From assembly GCA_016800925.1 (NCBI GenBank), contig JABCPU010000220.1, positions 1 to 64,000 on the forward strand: a DNA stretch of 64,000 nt, in the 5' to 3' direction. The notes beneath the pieces were generated by a model that was not told the origin of the DNA, did no database searches, and saw only the letters and a program-made list of their open reading frames with translations. This document shows, piece after piece, positions 19,104 to 31,142 of the stretch. The first letter of the stretch is position 1. Every line of letters begins with the position of its first letter. Source of the DNA: Suillus spraguei. Its lineage: Eukaryota > Basidiomycota > Agaricomycetes > Boletales > Suillaceae. Position numbers and translations under genes: made by a program.

Positions 19104-21720
19104 CTAGTATTTATCACTTTTTCTGACCTTCTTCATGACCGCCTCAACATACCCATCCATGTCTTTCTCCCAGCGCTTTACGGCCCCATTCCGAACAACA
19201 TAAAACGCCCTCTCTTCCTTCACATCGCTTTCATCCTCCTCCTCATCCTCCTCTCCCTCCATCAGCTGCTTCATGAACCACACATCATGGCTCACCAACA
19301 CCAAAGCTCCCTCGAAGCCCTCCAGCGCCTCCACCAGCCTCTCCACAGTGCCCATATCCAAATGATTCGTGATTTCATCAATCACAAGCACATGCGGTGC
19401 ATCATACAGAATGATCGCAAATGCAATACGGTTCCGTTGTCCTCCACTGAGGTTTGCGATTTTTCGCAGAACGGTATTCCCACTCACGCCGACAGTGCCA
19501 AAGTGCGCCCTACATTCTTGTTCTGAAAGCCCTGGATGCCGGGCGCGCATCTCTTCGATGGGTGTACGAGTGAGTATGAGCTGATCGACCACGTGCTGCG
19601 AGAAGTAGCCGATGCGGAGCGAAGGGTGTCGGTATACTTCTCCCGTTGTCGGCTGCGTCACACCCACCATCATGTTCAGCAGCGTTGTCTTCCCGCACCC
19701 ATTCGGGCCGAGCAGTGCTATGCGAGCATGGGGGCCGACATCCAGGCTGACGTTCGTCAGTACATCCTTGTTCGAAGCTGGATAACGAAACGACGCATTC
19801 TTCACGGTGAAGACAGATCCGTGGTACCGCAATGGAGGAGGATCCGGGATCTTGATCGACGCCGTCTTCAAGGCCTTCTCCATCTCAATCTCTGCGCGTG
19901 CGGACGTGTGATACCCGGCCCAGTAAGACACCTTAAACCGCTTCCCGTCCTCAGTCTTCTCCATTCCAAGGCGCTCAAGCTTCTTCTTCCGGCTTGCTAC
20001 TTGCCCGAGCCGCTTGTCATCCCCAGTCGCCCGAGCCTGTTGTACATTATGCTGGATGCTTGCTACGAGCTTCGCTCGCTTCTTTGCCTGCACATCCAGC
20101 AAAGCCTGCTTCCGTACTCGCTGCTCTTCACTTGTGCTTTCATAGTCTGCAAACGACCCCGCGTGATATTTCAACATCTTGTCTCGCAGGATGATCGTTT
20201 CCGTTGTCACTGCGTTCAAGAACGCCCGGTCGTGTGACACGATGACAAGTGTCAGCCCCGTTGTTTCGTTGATAAGATATTCTTGCAGCCAGAGGATCGC
20301 AGGCAGGTCAAGGTGGTTCGCTGTGCACATGAATAAGCGGTCATCATGTCATGCAAGACGACATACTTGGTTCGTCGAGTAGGAGAATGTCTGGGCCAAC
20401 AAACAGCGCTTTCGCAAGCGCAATCTGCATCCGCCATCCACCACTCAAGGTTTGTACCCGTGCATCAACTTGAGTCTCCTCAAATCCAAGCCCTCGCAGG
20501 ATCTTCCTCGCCTTTGCTTTCCGCGCATCGAAATTAATCAGCGCGAATTTATCAAAGACATCCGTGATGAGTTCAGTCGCCATTTCAGATGAGATGTAGA
20601 CCTGTGGATCCTGGGTCTTCAGTGCAGCGAATTCAATTTCTATCGCGAGCTGCGCCTGACGGGCGTCATGTCCACGTGTACCAGAGCGTTTGAGTGCGAG
20701 TTGTTGCGCGGTAATCACCCGGGTCTCCATTCGAGAAATGAGAATATTGTGAAGCGCAATATTCAATTGTGCGGCGCTTGACGAGGTGGACTGAGGTGCA
20801 TCTCCGAGTATTGCGTGCAAGACTATGAGAGTGGAATCTAGCTTGCTAAAACAATGTGAGGAGACAATTTACCTTCATATTCGCGCAAGGCCTTCGTGCA
20901 TGCCTTGTCTGCCCCAAGTACTTCATTCAACACAGTGGTGGTCTCATCGAATGTCTCAAGCTGCGCGATGTGGAGGATATTGAGATTGCTCGGCATAGCA
21001 AGGATGTTATCCGCCATGCATCTCATCAACACTGCGTTGTCGATACATAAGCACGTTGATGTACAACAAAAGAGAAGACTGACTTGTCTTTCCGACGCCA
21101 TTCTGCCCCACGAGACCATATCGCACGCCTTCCTTGAGCCGCAGATGCGCATCGACGAGGAGATCGAGGTTATTGACGCTGATGTTGACGGTCTGCATAT
21201 CGATGTCTTTGGACGATGTCTCGAGGGTCTCGCGGTGAAACCGGCTCTGCTGGGCAGTTGCTACAATTTTAGGCTCTGCTTCTGTGGACTGTGATGGGGA
21301 GGCAGCAGCAGCAGCCTTCTTTTGTGCGCGTTTCATGCGACGGGCCTCGATAGACGACATAGGTTTAGGTTGGTCTAGAGGCGGAGCATTATCCGTCGAA
21401 GGGCTAGACGCCGATACCGACGTCGAAGTCCTTCATCGATACGTCAGACTCGACACGAGAAAATGAAAGCTGAACGCAAACCCTGAGGATGTCTTCACAT
21501 TTCCCTTGGCAAGGGTGACATAAAACTGGTTGATCTTCTCAGGGTCTACTTCAGCGTCCTCAAGAAACATCTCCGTGGCGTCTCGTACGTCCTTGGCCTT
21601 ATCGGACATGGACATGACGGCGAGCATGGATGTGAGGTAGTTGAGCGCGCTGGGCTCCAGGGAGATCTGGAAATCATCTAGATGGGCTTTGAATTGGGTT
21701 GCCAGTGAATTTGAGGTCAT
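19104..21720 (-). CDS. ABC-F family ATPase (810 aa)
   Basis: Five exons on the minus strand: 21720-21482, 21430-21084, 21031-20873, 20837-20367, 20320-19104. The N-terminal helical region (ALNYLTSMLAVMS) is spliced to a basic ARRMKRAQKKAAAAA segment. The first ABC domain has GLVGQNGVGKT (about 187), LSGGW and LLLDEPTNHLD. A charged linker (KKRAKLVASIQHN) leads to the second ABC domain with LLGPNGCGKTT (about 620), LSGGQ, VLVIDEITNHLD and VSHD. There are no membrane segments: ABC-F proteins are soluble and ribosome- or translation-associated (Gcn20/Arb1-type); which subtype is not settled. The third intron model is only 35 bp, unusually short. Removing it is required to keep frame, and the total length divides by three. 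Confidence 0.85.
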
Positions 21721-22566
21721 GTTGCTTGACTGTTCTTGATGCCCATGATATCATGTTGTCCTGGGTATTAAAAACTCGGTGACGACTCATATCTACTTAT
21801 CTTGTCGGTACCGTTTTGCATGCAGTATCGCTGGTGGCGTGGTATGAATCAGACTATTTTGGCACCGCAGTCAGACGTTGAAATTTCAAAAGGGCGGGAC
21901 CGGAGTCCTGTGTAACAAGTTTGAAGTTGTACATGTAGTGACTAGTCGGGAGTAGCTATCTAGTAGTATGTTGATGCACGTCTGTATCCATCAGCGATCA
22001 TGGGATAACTAAGACTATCTAAGAGTTTCTGAAGCGAAGCAATATAATACGATGATCGTAAAATGTCGTTGAATGGTTGGGTCAACATGAAGTTTTGAAT
22101 CAAATCTTCTTCGCGACCTGTCGGTAGAATGCTAGTAGTAAATGAACTCTTTATTACTGCCCATGTACATGAATGCGGTGAGGATCTTTGCTGAGAATTC
22201 ATTTCAAGTAGTGTTTATGTAAATTTCGCGGTCACGAGTCACGACCGGACGCGTTACTAATGATATTGTAGTCAGTACCACGCGTGAACCGGACTCGAAC
22301 CTGTATCATGCCAGTCATCTGGCCTGAGTTTGCTCCTTGTCGGATCACGCATACGGTTGCACTCATATACTACTTCGTCATATATGTCCGTTCAGCGGCC
22401 GATCATTGACAGGTGTGCAAAATGTAAGAGTCATTCTTCAATAACAAGTTAAGATGACCTGTGTATCGCTGGTCTCAAATAATAGGTATAAGAGCCATCT
22501 GATTCGAAGCTAATTCATCCTCTCTGTCACTTCATCATTCTTACTCCTCTAAGCAGAGTCCAGGCA
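21721..22566. other. Divergent intergenic region between ABC-F and monooxygenase genes
   Basis: No protein gene supported; short ORFs here lack coding character. It contains a tRNA-like element on the minus strand (22281-22351) and presumably both promoters. Confidence 0.45.
22281..22351 (-). tRNA. tRNA-like sequence, probably a pseudo-tRNA
   Basis: On the minus strand a perfect B-box (GGTTCGAGTCC) lies in a T-arm-like setting. TGCGTGA and TCACGCG can pair as a 7-bp acceptor stem (one G-T), and the span is 71 nt. However, the D-arm and A-box are not recognisable and the anticodon loop lacks the expected U33, so no anticodon can be assigned. It is most likely a decayed tRNA or a tRNA-derived fragment. 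Confidence 0.3.
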
Positions 22567-24020
22567 ATGTCTCTCCCCGAGAACACCACTGTGCTTATTG
22601 TCGGCGCAGGCCCCGCAGGTCTTACAGCTGCTCTTTCTCTCGTCCACCATAGGTGCCATGACTTTGTTATCGTGGATGCCGTAGTCGAAGGACAGAATTC
22701 ATCGAGGGCGATCACCATACACTGTGCAACTATTGAGGTAATTCTCCCACACATTCATACCAAGAAGGCCTGCTGATAATCTTATGACCTTAGGCTTTAG
22801 CCAGCATCAATGCAGCAGATCCCATACTCTCCCGCGCCATCAAGGGGAAGAGCATCAGAATCACATCCCGTAATTCAAATATCTTTGAGGCCAAATTCGA
22901 CCCTCTGAAGAAACATTCCGCCCACCCTTACGCGCTTTACATCCCTCAAAATGTGACGGAGCTTGTACTTGGGCAGAAGTTGGAGAGTCTTGGTGTTCGA
23001 GTGCAGCGTCCACACCGGGTAGTAGGAATGAAACCGAACGAGAAGGACTCTCGCATCACCGACGTGTCTTTTGAAGACGGTCAACTCATCAGAGCTAGAT
23101 ATATCATTGGTGCAGATGGCGCCCGCTCAATTGTGAGACCTCAGTGGCTGTTAACTTGGCTTGGTAGATTGTCTGACAACTATTTCCAGATCCGTACCAT
23201 CGCCGGTATAGGGTTCTCTGATCCGCAAGGCACAAACCAACGCGACGACTTATTGACTCAGGCGGTCGCTGCAGATGTAACATTTGAGCCTGAACCTGTA
23301 GGTCCATTAAGCTTCGAGGGTCACCTCAACGGCACAGTTTTTTCGGGCAATTTCTTTCTGCTTACACCGTTCGGCAAGCACTTCAATGCGGAGTTAACGC
23401 GAGATGGCGAGCCCACTACGAAACCCGTCTTCCGTGTAGGTTTTGCCGTCCCAGTAGAGAACGGGGAGCCCCCTCATGCTCCGCCGAAAGAGTACATCCA
23501 GGACATGATCGACACATACGGGCCAGCGTGTATAACATCAAATCCATCTCTTAACCCGACACCTGTCAAAGTCGACCAGCTGGTCTGGTCGACACGTTTC
23601 AGAACCCATTCCGGAATCGCCGACTGCACCTTCATGCGTCTTGGAGCTGCCATTTTTCTAGTTGGCGACGCAGCTCATATACATTCACCTATGGGCGGCC
23701 AGGGCATGAACCTGGCGATAAGAGACGCCATCTTCCTTGCGGAGGCGGTCACAAAGCATATTAAAATGTCTGTGGAGAATCCCGATGTGGATGATACGAT
23801 TTTGCAGGAAATTGCGGACGCGCGTCATGCACGAGCGCTGGAAATCATCGGCTTTAGCAAGACGCTTTTGGAACTCGCGAGCCTTACGTACGAATCATAT
23901 GCTTGGTGGATGCCGTGTAGTGTGGCCTCCATTCGCGATGTGATACTAAGGATCTTGGGCAAGTTTGATTTCGTGCAGTCGAAGGTCGCTTGGGGCCTCA
24001 GTGGACTTGGAAGACGGTAA
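22567..24020 (+). CDS. FAD-dependent monooxygenase (446 aa)
   Basis: Three exons: 22567-22737, 22794-23132, 23190-24020 (introns 56 and 57 bp). Motifs of the class A flavoprotein hydroxylases are all present: TVLIVGAGPAGLTAALSL (dinucleotide-binding GxGxxG) at the N-terminus, IIGADGARSIIR (DG motif; spans the second splice) and FLVGDAAHIHSPMGGQGMN (GD motif) in the C-terminal half. Such enzymes hydroxylate phenolic or other small substrates using NAD(P)H and O2; the substrate is unknown. No signal peptide or membrane anchor. The last part of this gene reappears as a remnant at 27331-27540, marking the edge of a tandem duplication. Confidence 0.85.
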
Positions 24021-24529
24021 TCGAACTCGCATATTTTTGGGTTACCGCATTTTGTATACCATAAGTCAGGACATTAGTATTTGTATTTTCAAAGATAGGA
24101 CAGATGTAATATTCGAGAGTAGCGCACTCATTGATCATTTGGAAATATATAGAGTATTATGAGCATCGGGCAAGCATCGGGTGCAATTAGTTGCTTCTGC
24201 GTGATACATAGTCGTTGACTTGTCCATAGTCACTCTCCACTATTTATAGTTCTTTCCTTAGTTCCTCTGCTTCATTTCACATTGGACACAATTATCAGAT
24301 TTTTTTTGGCTATACGACGGATTCATTAATCATTGAAAATTTATGCATGAAGGTGAGGCTCATTAGACAGACTAGTTTATGTCGACTGTTACAATTGAAA
24401 TTAGAAATCTAGAGGAATCACATAAGGCGCCTGACCTTGTGGAGCTGCATAAAACAGTGAGGATGCCCTGTGACTCGGACAATCGCCGTGCAAAGTCCAC
24501 TTCGAGTCTTCGACCATCAACCTTCAGAA
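24021..24529. other. Intergenic region before first WD40-TPR gene
   Basis: AT-rich with a T run near 24300. A sequence CATAAAACAGTGAGG near 24448 aligns with the TATAAAACAACAGTGAGG promoter-like stretch of the second copy, so the TATA box may be altered here. No gene seen. Confidence 0.4.
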
Positions 24530-26949
24530 ATGGCGCAGCTCATTCTAGATCCCACACCCCTTCGGCTGTTCGAAGATAATCGTGACGGTAGTCTGAAATC
24601 GATATATGATCTTCGTGTAAACTCAATCGCAGTTTCCCCCGACGGGCGACGCATGATCACGGGCTCGTGGAACATGATTTGTCTGTGGGACATGAGGGAA
24701 GGCATTCTGTTGAAAAGATTGGAGGGGCATCCGAGGCAGCTGAGTGCCGTGAATGCATTGGCGGTATCGCGAGATGGGCAGTTGATGGCAAGTGGTGATA
24801 CAGATGGGATATTCATTGCCTGGGATTTAAACATCGGGGAATCTGTCACTCAAGCCATTAAAGCCCACTCCAGTGGGATTCCCTCCCTGGATTTTTCTCC
24901 CGATGGCTCAATATTGGTGACTGGTTCACAAGACGAATCGGTAAAGCTGTGGTGCACAAAAACCTGGGAGCTACTAGGAAATCCAATCATTTTTCGGAAG
25001 GCACATGTCCGTTGCGTTCGTTTTTCGCCATCTGGCGAGCTCCTTGCGATTGCGACAAACATCAATATCCAAATTTATAGTCTGGGCACGAAGGAATGCA
25101 TAGCAGACTTCAAGGGCAACACTGCGGGCAATGTGTCATACAATAACTCGGTCGCCTGGATGCCTGATGGTACACGGCTTTTTTCAGCCGGTGATAAGAC
25201 GGATCCAACCATACGGGAGTGGGATACATCTACCTGGAAACAGGTCGGTAATCCCTGGAAGGGTCATTTCAAGAGTATCCAAGCCATTTCCCTCAACTCT
25301 AACGGCACTCTCCTTGCCTCCGTATCTGATGACCACCGTGTCCGGCTCTGGCAAGTCTCAGATCGACGAACCATCGTTGTATTCAAGCACCCTAGCGAGG
25401 TGCTATGCGTCACCTTCTCCACTGATGACAGATGCATCCTCAGCGGGGACCAGAAGAAAGTCTCAGAGTGGCCAGTATCCAATTTGCTAGAGGATCGTCC
25501 AGAGAATGTTGCAAAAGATAGTTCAAAGAGTGATCCAAAGGAGCAGACGATGCACCAGGTAATTTAGCTTCATTGTTGCGTTCCTTCGTCACTTAGACCT
25601 CTTTTGATACCAAGGCTCGAGCATACTCTGATTTCAAGGCATGTTCCCACCTTTGTGTCTTATGGTGCAATGTGAACAGGGTTGACGCAGGTCCTCGTTA
25701 TAAACTCGGACATCCGAAATGCGTGGATAGCTGGCGATTTGCGTACCGCTCAAGAGGCGCTAGATCGAGAAATTGAGGCTGATGCCAACAATTATACTTC
25801 CTATGCCAACCATGCACTTGTTAGGGCACGAGAGTCTTACTGGGACCCCGCGCTCCATGATGCAATTAAGGTGATATAACCTGATCTATCATAGCCACCT
25901 ATGAAAGCTAACTCTCACTGTGATACAGTCTGTCAGGATTCAGCCCTCATTTGTAGGCCACGTTGCCAAGGGCATTTCCCTCTGCGGAAAAAGGCAGGTT
26001 CGAGCTGCGAGGACATCGTTTGACCTTGCGTCAGCGTTCACCAAAGGAGATTCAAAGACCACTCATTTCCTCTTTCTGATCAAGGCAGGTAAAAAAAAAT
26101 GTTACATACTACATGCTTCATTCAATTTTTAGACCATCGCGTTGTTCAACGTGGGTGAACATGAAGAGGCGATGCTGCGCGTCGAAGAGCTAGTCGCATC
26201 TCCCAATGTCGATACTCTTGCTTGTCGTGTCGTGGAAGTAAGCATTATCCATTTGATGAGGTTCAGGCAGCGTGTTGTCGCTGACTTTCTTTTCACTTCT
26301 CGCATATCAGGCCTATCTACGCGTCCGACTGGGAGAAATGGCCTTTTATAAAAACACCCATAATGATAATAATGAAGCTATTGAACATTTCACTGCCGCC
26401 GCCAATGCCAGTACTTTCTTCTATAAATTGGCAATTCATTCTATATATGAAGAATTTGTCATGGTACGTTGATGTGATGTAACTGCGGTCCAAATGCTGA
26501 TTTGTGTTTTTGCAGCTCTTTGGTTGGGACCTCAAATCCTTGTGGCAGAGCGCAAACCAGTGGCAGTGTCATGCACTCTTTCGGGCGGGTAGAATTGGAG
26601 CAGCTGTAGAATCTTACCAATCCACCATGGACAAGAGTGATGATGATACAAAGGCCCAGTTACGTGCATGGTTTGCAGGTAAGTCTTCAGTAATGTAATT
26701 CAACCTAAGAATCTTAATCCTCGGCTGCACTTCGCTTAGACCTCCAATAAGAACCAAGTACGTTCTACTATGCTTCTCATGACTCTGCGGTTTTTGTTCA
26801 CGTTTATCGTCATTGTAGGTTTACCTAATCACTGCGCAAACGACGATTATGAAGTGGCTTCTTCCTCGCTTTCTCAATCCATGTCTTTCTCTGTCATCTC
26901 GTTAATTTTCTGGTACGGCTCAATACTCAATCCTTATGTCGCATTTTGA
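24530..26949 (+). CDS. WD40-TPR repeat protein, copy 1 (638 aa)
   Basis: Seven exons keep frame throughout: 24530-25558, 25691-25870, 25929-26084, 26133-26237, 26311-26463, 26516-26678, 26819-26949. The start is MAQLILDPTPLRLFE, conserved in copy 2. Residues about 20-320 hold WD40 repeats (AVSPDGRRMITGSWN...LWDMREG; AHSSGIPSLDFSPDGS). Then come TPR-like helices (NAWIAGDLRTAQEALDREI; SYANHALVRARES; ALFNVGEHEEAMLRVEEL) and a hydrophobic C-terminus (VISLIFWYGSILNPYV), possibly a membrane anchor. The intron after 26084 uses a GC donor. No HET or other effector domain is attached, so this looks like a free sensor or scaffold. It resembles the WD40-TPR half of the 5.7-kb gene in layout, not closely in sequence. 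Confidence 0.8.
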
Positions 26950-27330
26950 AATTTCCACCACGGGATTCTTCGTTGCACTCATAGTAAGTCGAGAAGAGAC
27001 TTCATTGCACGTAATGGCTTCTGGGATTGACTCTGGTCCTCGCCAAGCTGTGACAGTACTAATCGAAGATGCGAAATAAAAGTCTGCTGGTCAGAAATGA
27101 GGGCGATGCCAGCTATTGCTCTGTCAGTTAGTTTTCATGATGGAACTGAAATGGACTTGCTTGGAAATGCCAAGGTTGAAGGCCCAGGCGTTCTGCGCAC
27201 AAGATTGACGAGAATGAACCAAGTGGCGGTTTCGATGCTTGCGTGAATAATCAGCGTTGCCTGTGTTGCGATCTCATAATATTGTACATGTCTGCCTGAA
27301 GTCCAAGTTTGTCGGTAGACAGGTCGGAGG
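26950..27330. other. Spacer between duplicated units
   Basis: It follows the stop of copy 1. The first 40 bp still match the sequence after copy 2's stop. No gene is recognised. Confidence 0.4.
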
Positions 27331-27540
27331 CGACGCTTTTGAAACTCGCGAGCCTTACGTACGATTCATATGCTTGGTGGATGCCTCGAAGGTTGCTTGG
27401 GGTCTGAGTGGACTTGGAAGACGGTAATCGGATTCGCATATTTTTGGATGGTTTGGTCACCGCATTTTGTATACCATAAGTCAGGACATTCGTATCTTTA
27501 TTTTTAACTATAGGATAGACTTGAAAGTATCCAATATTCC
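27331..27540 (+). pseudogene. Remnant of FAD monooxygenase 3' end
   Basis: The sequence closely matches 23861-24100 (the last about 50 codons, the stop and the 3' flank of the FAD monooxygenase), with an internal deletion that removes part of the coding tail. The shared flank includes GCATATTTTTGG and ACCATAAGTCAGGACATT. No start or upstream catalytic motifs remain. It marks the left end of the second tandem unit. Confidence 0.85.
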
Positions 27541-28162
27541 ACAGTGGTGCGTTGGCTTCTGATCATTATTTGGAGGTACCAGCTGGTACCAGGCAGGTTG
27601 ATTCCTAGACAACGTGCCGGCGGTTATTCGTGCTTAAAAGCTTAATAAAGCGCTTATACATGTTGCGAGCATCGGATGCAATTGTTTCTTGCGTTAACTT
27701 GAATATTAATATTAATGTTCGAACGTTCATAGTCGTCCATAGTTGTCTCTCTCCTATTTATGGTTCTTTCCTTACTACCATGGCGACTTCAGCTTCATTT
27801 CGCGGTGTTGTTCAAGAATGGTCTATGCAAGCAGATATCAGAATTTTTTGTCTATACAACAGATTCATTACCACACCAGATAGTCACATTAATGCCAACT
27901 ACTTGTATTGGTCCTATCATTGAGGGTGAAGGCAAATGAAGGTGAGCCTCATTAAACAGACTGGTCACCAGTCTATGTCGACTGTTACAATTGACATGTG
28001 AAATCTAGAGGAATCACGCAATCGAGGCGCCTATGATGATATTAATGTCCACAACTTGGGCGCCTGACGTTGTGGAGTAATATAAAACAACAGTGAGGAT
28101 ACCCTGCGACTCTGACAATCTCCCCGCAAAGTCCACATCACTGAAATCATCAACCTTTAGAA
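27541..28162. promoter_or_regulatory. Upstream region of WD40-TPR copy 2
   Basis: Non-coding. It shares stretches with the 24.1-24.5 kb region (for example a GTGCAATT...TGCGT block and the CTATTTATGGTTCTTTCCTTA block). A TATA box lies at 28081. Confidence 0.5.
28081..28087 (+). promoter_or_regulatory. TATA box of WD40-TPR copy 2
   Basis: TATAAAA lies 76 bp before the ATG at 28163. The aligned site in copy 1 reads CATAAAA. Confidence 0.5.
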
Positions 28163-30602
28163 ATGGCGCAGCTCATTCTAGACCCTACACCCCTTCGACT
28201 GTTCGACGATCCTGAACAATTCGAAGATCATAATAATAGATTGTTCGTTAATGGTCAAGAGATAAAGAAACATCGTGCAAACGCAATCGCAGTTTCCCCC
28301 GACGGGCGACGCATGGTCACGGGCTCGTGGAATATGGTTCGTCTGTGGGACATGAGGGAAGGCGTTCTGTTGAAGAGATTGGAGGGGCATCAGGGGAGCA
28401 CCGTGGATGCATTGGCGGTATCGCGAGATGGGCAATTGATAGCAAGTGGTGATGCAGCAGGGACGCTCATTGCTTGGGATCTAAACATCGGGGAATCTCT
28501 CACCCAAGCCATCAAAGCGCACTCCAGTGGGATTCCCTCACTGGCTTTTTCTCCCAATGGCTCGATGTTGGCAACTGGTTCAGGAGATGGAACGACAAAG
28601 CTGTGGTGCACAAAAACATGGGAGTTGCTAGGAAGTCCAATCACTTTTCACAAGACAAATGTCGTCCGCTGCATTCGGTTTTCGCCGTCTGGCGTGCTTC
28701 TTGCGATTGCGACACACAGCAATATCCAAGTTTATCATCCAGGCACGGGGGAATGCGTAGCAAACTTCAAGGGCCACACTGCAATCAATGGTTCATACAA
28801 TAACTCGCTCGCTTGGATGCCTGATGGTACACGGCTTTTTTCAGCCGGTAGTGCCATGGATCCAACCATACGGGAGTGGGATACATCTACCTGGAAGCAG
28901 GTTGGTGATCCCTGGAAGGGTCATTTCAAGAATATCCAAGCTATTTCCCTAAACTCTAACGGCACTCTCCTTGCCTCCGCGTCTGATGACCACCGTGTCC
29001 GCCTCTGGCGAGTCTCAGATCGACGAACCATCGTTGTATTCAAGCACCGTAGCGAGGTGCAGTGCGTCAGCTTCTCCGCTGATGACAGACGCATCCTCAG
29101 CGGAGACCAGGGTAAGATAATCTTTGAGTGGCCGGTGTCCAAGGACGCTTTATTAGAGGATCATTCAGAGAATATTGCAAAAGTTGGTTCAAAGGATGAT
29201 TCAGAGGAGCAGGCGATGCACCAGGTGGTTTAGCTTTATTGTCGCGCCCCTTCGTCACTTAAATATCTTTTTTGATACTAAGGCTCAAGCATACTCTGAT
29301 TTCAAGGCATGTTCCCACCTTTGTGTCTTATAATGCAATATGAATAGGCTTGACGCAGGTCCTTGCTATCAGCTCGGACGTCCGAAATGCGTGCATAGCT
29401 GGGGATTTGCATGCCGCTGAAATGCAGCTAAGTCGAGAAATTAACGCTGATACCAACAATTACACTCCTATGCCAACCGTGCATTTGTTATGGCACGAAG
29501 ATCTTACTGGGACCGCGCGCTCCATGATGCAATCAAGGTGATATAGCCTGACCTATCATAGCCCCATATGAAAACTAACTGTCATTGTGGCATAGTCTGT
29601 CAGGATTCAGCCCTCATTTGCAGGCCACATCGCCAATGGCATTTCCCTCTGCGGGAAAAGGCAGGTTCGGGCCGCGACGACAGCATTTGACCTTGCGTCA
29701 GCGTTCACCAACGGAGATTTAAAGACCACTCATTTCCTTTTCTTGATTAAGGCAGGTAAAAAAAATCTTACATACTATGTACTCCATCCAGTTTTCAGAC
29801 CATCGCGTTGTTCAATGTGGGTGAACATGAAGAGGCGATGCTGCGCGTCGGAGAGCTAGCTGCATCGCCCAATGTCGATGCTCTTGCTTGTCATGTCGTG
29901 GAAGTAAGCATTACCTATTCGATGAGGTTCAGGTATAGTGTTGTCGCTGACTCTCCTTTTACTTTTCGCACATCAGGCCTATCTACGCATCCAACTAGGA
30001 AAAATAGCCTTGAATAACGACCGCCATAATGAAGCTGTTGACCATTTCACTGTCGCCGTCAATGCCAGTGCTTTCTTTCATAAATCGGCAATCCATTCTA
30101 CATACGAAGAATTTGTCATAGTACGTTGATGTGATGTAACCGAATAGTGTACTAATTTTGTGTTTTTGCAGCTCTTTGGTTGGGACCTCAAGTCCTTGTG
30201 GCAGAGCGCGAACCAGCAGCAGTGTCGTGCACTCTTTCTGGCGGGTAGGATTAGAGCAGCTGTCGAATCTTACCAATTCACCATGGACAAGAGTGATGAT
30301 GATACAAAGGCCCACTTACGTGCCTGGTTTGCAGGTAAGTCTTCAGTGATGCAATCAAACCTGAGAATCCTAATCCTCAGCTGCACTTCGCTTAGACCTC
30401 CGATAAGAACCAAGTACGCTCTATGCTTCTGATGGCTCTGCAGTTTTTGTTCACGTTTATTGTCATTGTAGGTTTGCCTAATCACTGTGGAAACGACGAT
30501 TATGAAGTGGCTTTTTTCTCACTTTCTCAATCTACGTCTTTCTTTGTCATCTCATCAATTTTCTGGTACGGCTCAATATTCAATCCTCATGTCGCATTTT
30601 GA
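28163..30602 (+). pseudogene. WD40-TPR repeat protein, copy 2 (frameshifted)
   Basis: It is collinear with copy 1: WD40 exon 28163-29224 (354 codons; starts MAQLILDPTPLRLFD), then TPR exons beginning 29359, 29596, about 29800, about 29977, 30171 and about 30472, ending at 30602. In the second exon one T is missing relative to copy 1 near 29467 (ACTCCTATG against ACTTCCTATG), which shifts the frame in the middle of the first TPR. All later exons and splice sites, including the GC donor, are intact in the original frame. Either the break is recent or it is a sequence error. If read through the shift, the product would be about 650 aa. Confidence 0.7.
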
Positions 30603-30890
30603 AGTCTCCACCACGGGATTCTTTGGTGCAACCGAAGAGAACTCTGCTTCAATATCACCGAGCTCAAAGCCAATGCCAACAACCTCCATGCCAAGTTCGA
30701 AGCACACTGCATGCTTCCGAGTCGAACAAGAAGCAAAGGAAAAATATTTAGAGCTCCATGCTGCAAATGAGAAAACGAGCACTTCGGAAAGCAAGTATAT
30801 GCGCTCGAGGAAGATGCAGATTGCATGACTGTACAGACACGTAAATATCCGGACGTCAGCTCCGACACCAGGAGGTGATGACTGTAAGTT
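30603..30890 (+). other. Decayed coding-like tail after copy 2
   Basis: The stretch has coiled-coil character split over frames (ITELKANANNLHAKFEA; EQEAKEKYLELHAANEK). It may be a lost downstream exon or a fragment of another gene. No start, splice model or family can be assigned. Confidence 0.25.
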
Positions 30891-31142
30891 TTGTATCATG
30901 AGCATCAGTTGTGTAACACATGTAGGAATGTATACGAGCGTGTTCGACCGGCAGCCGGAATCACTCCGTCCAAACAAACGGACTCGTAAATTCAACTCAT
31001 TCAATCTCGCGCACTACACCGCATACATACGACAAGAAAGATGATACGACATCTCTCATTAAAACGCTGCAGACAATATGAATATTGACACCAGTGAATA
31101 GCCGAAAGGTATCAAGTATAGTGCGGTGCTTACAATTGCAGA

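Larger units (their letters stand above)
23861..30640 (+). repeat. Tandem segmental duplication (two units)
   Basis: Unit A runs from the 3' end of the FAD monooxygenase (about 23861) to just past the end of WD40-TPR copy 1 (about 26985). Unit B runs from the monooxygenase remnant (27331) to just past the end of copy 2 (about 30640). Exons, introns, the GC donor and flank motifs are shared in order. The spacing (about 3.4-3.6 kb) implies duplication of one contiguous block by unequal crossing-over or a similar process. Confidence 0.85.
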
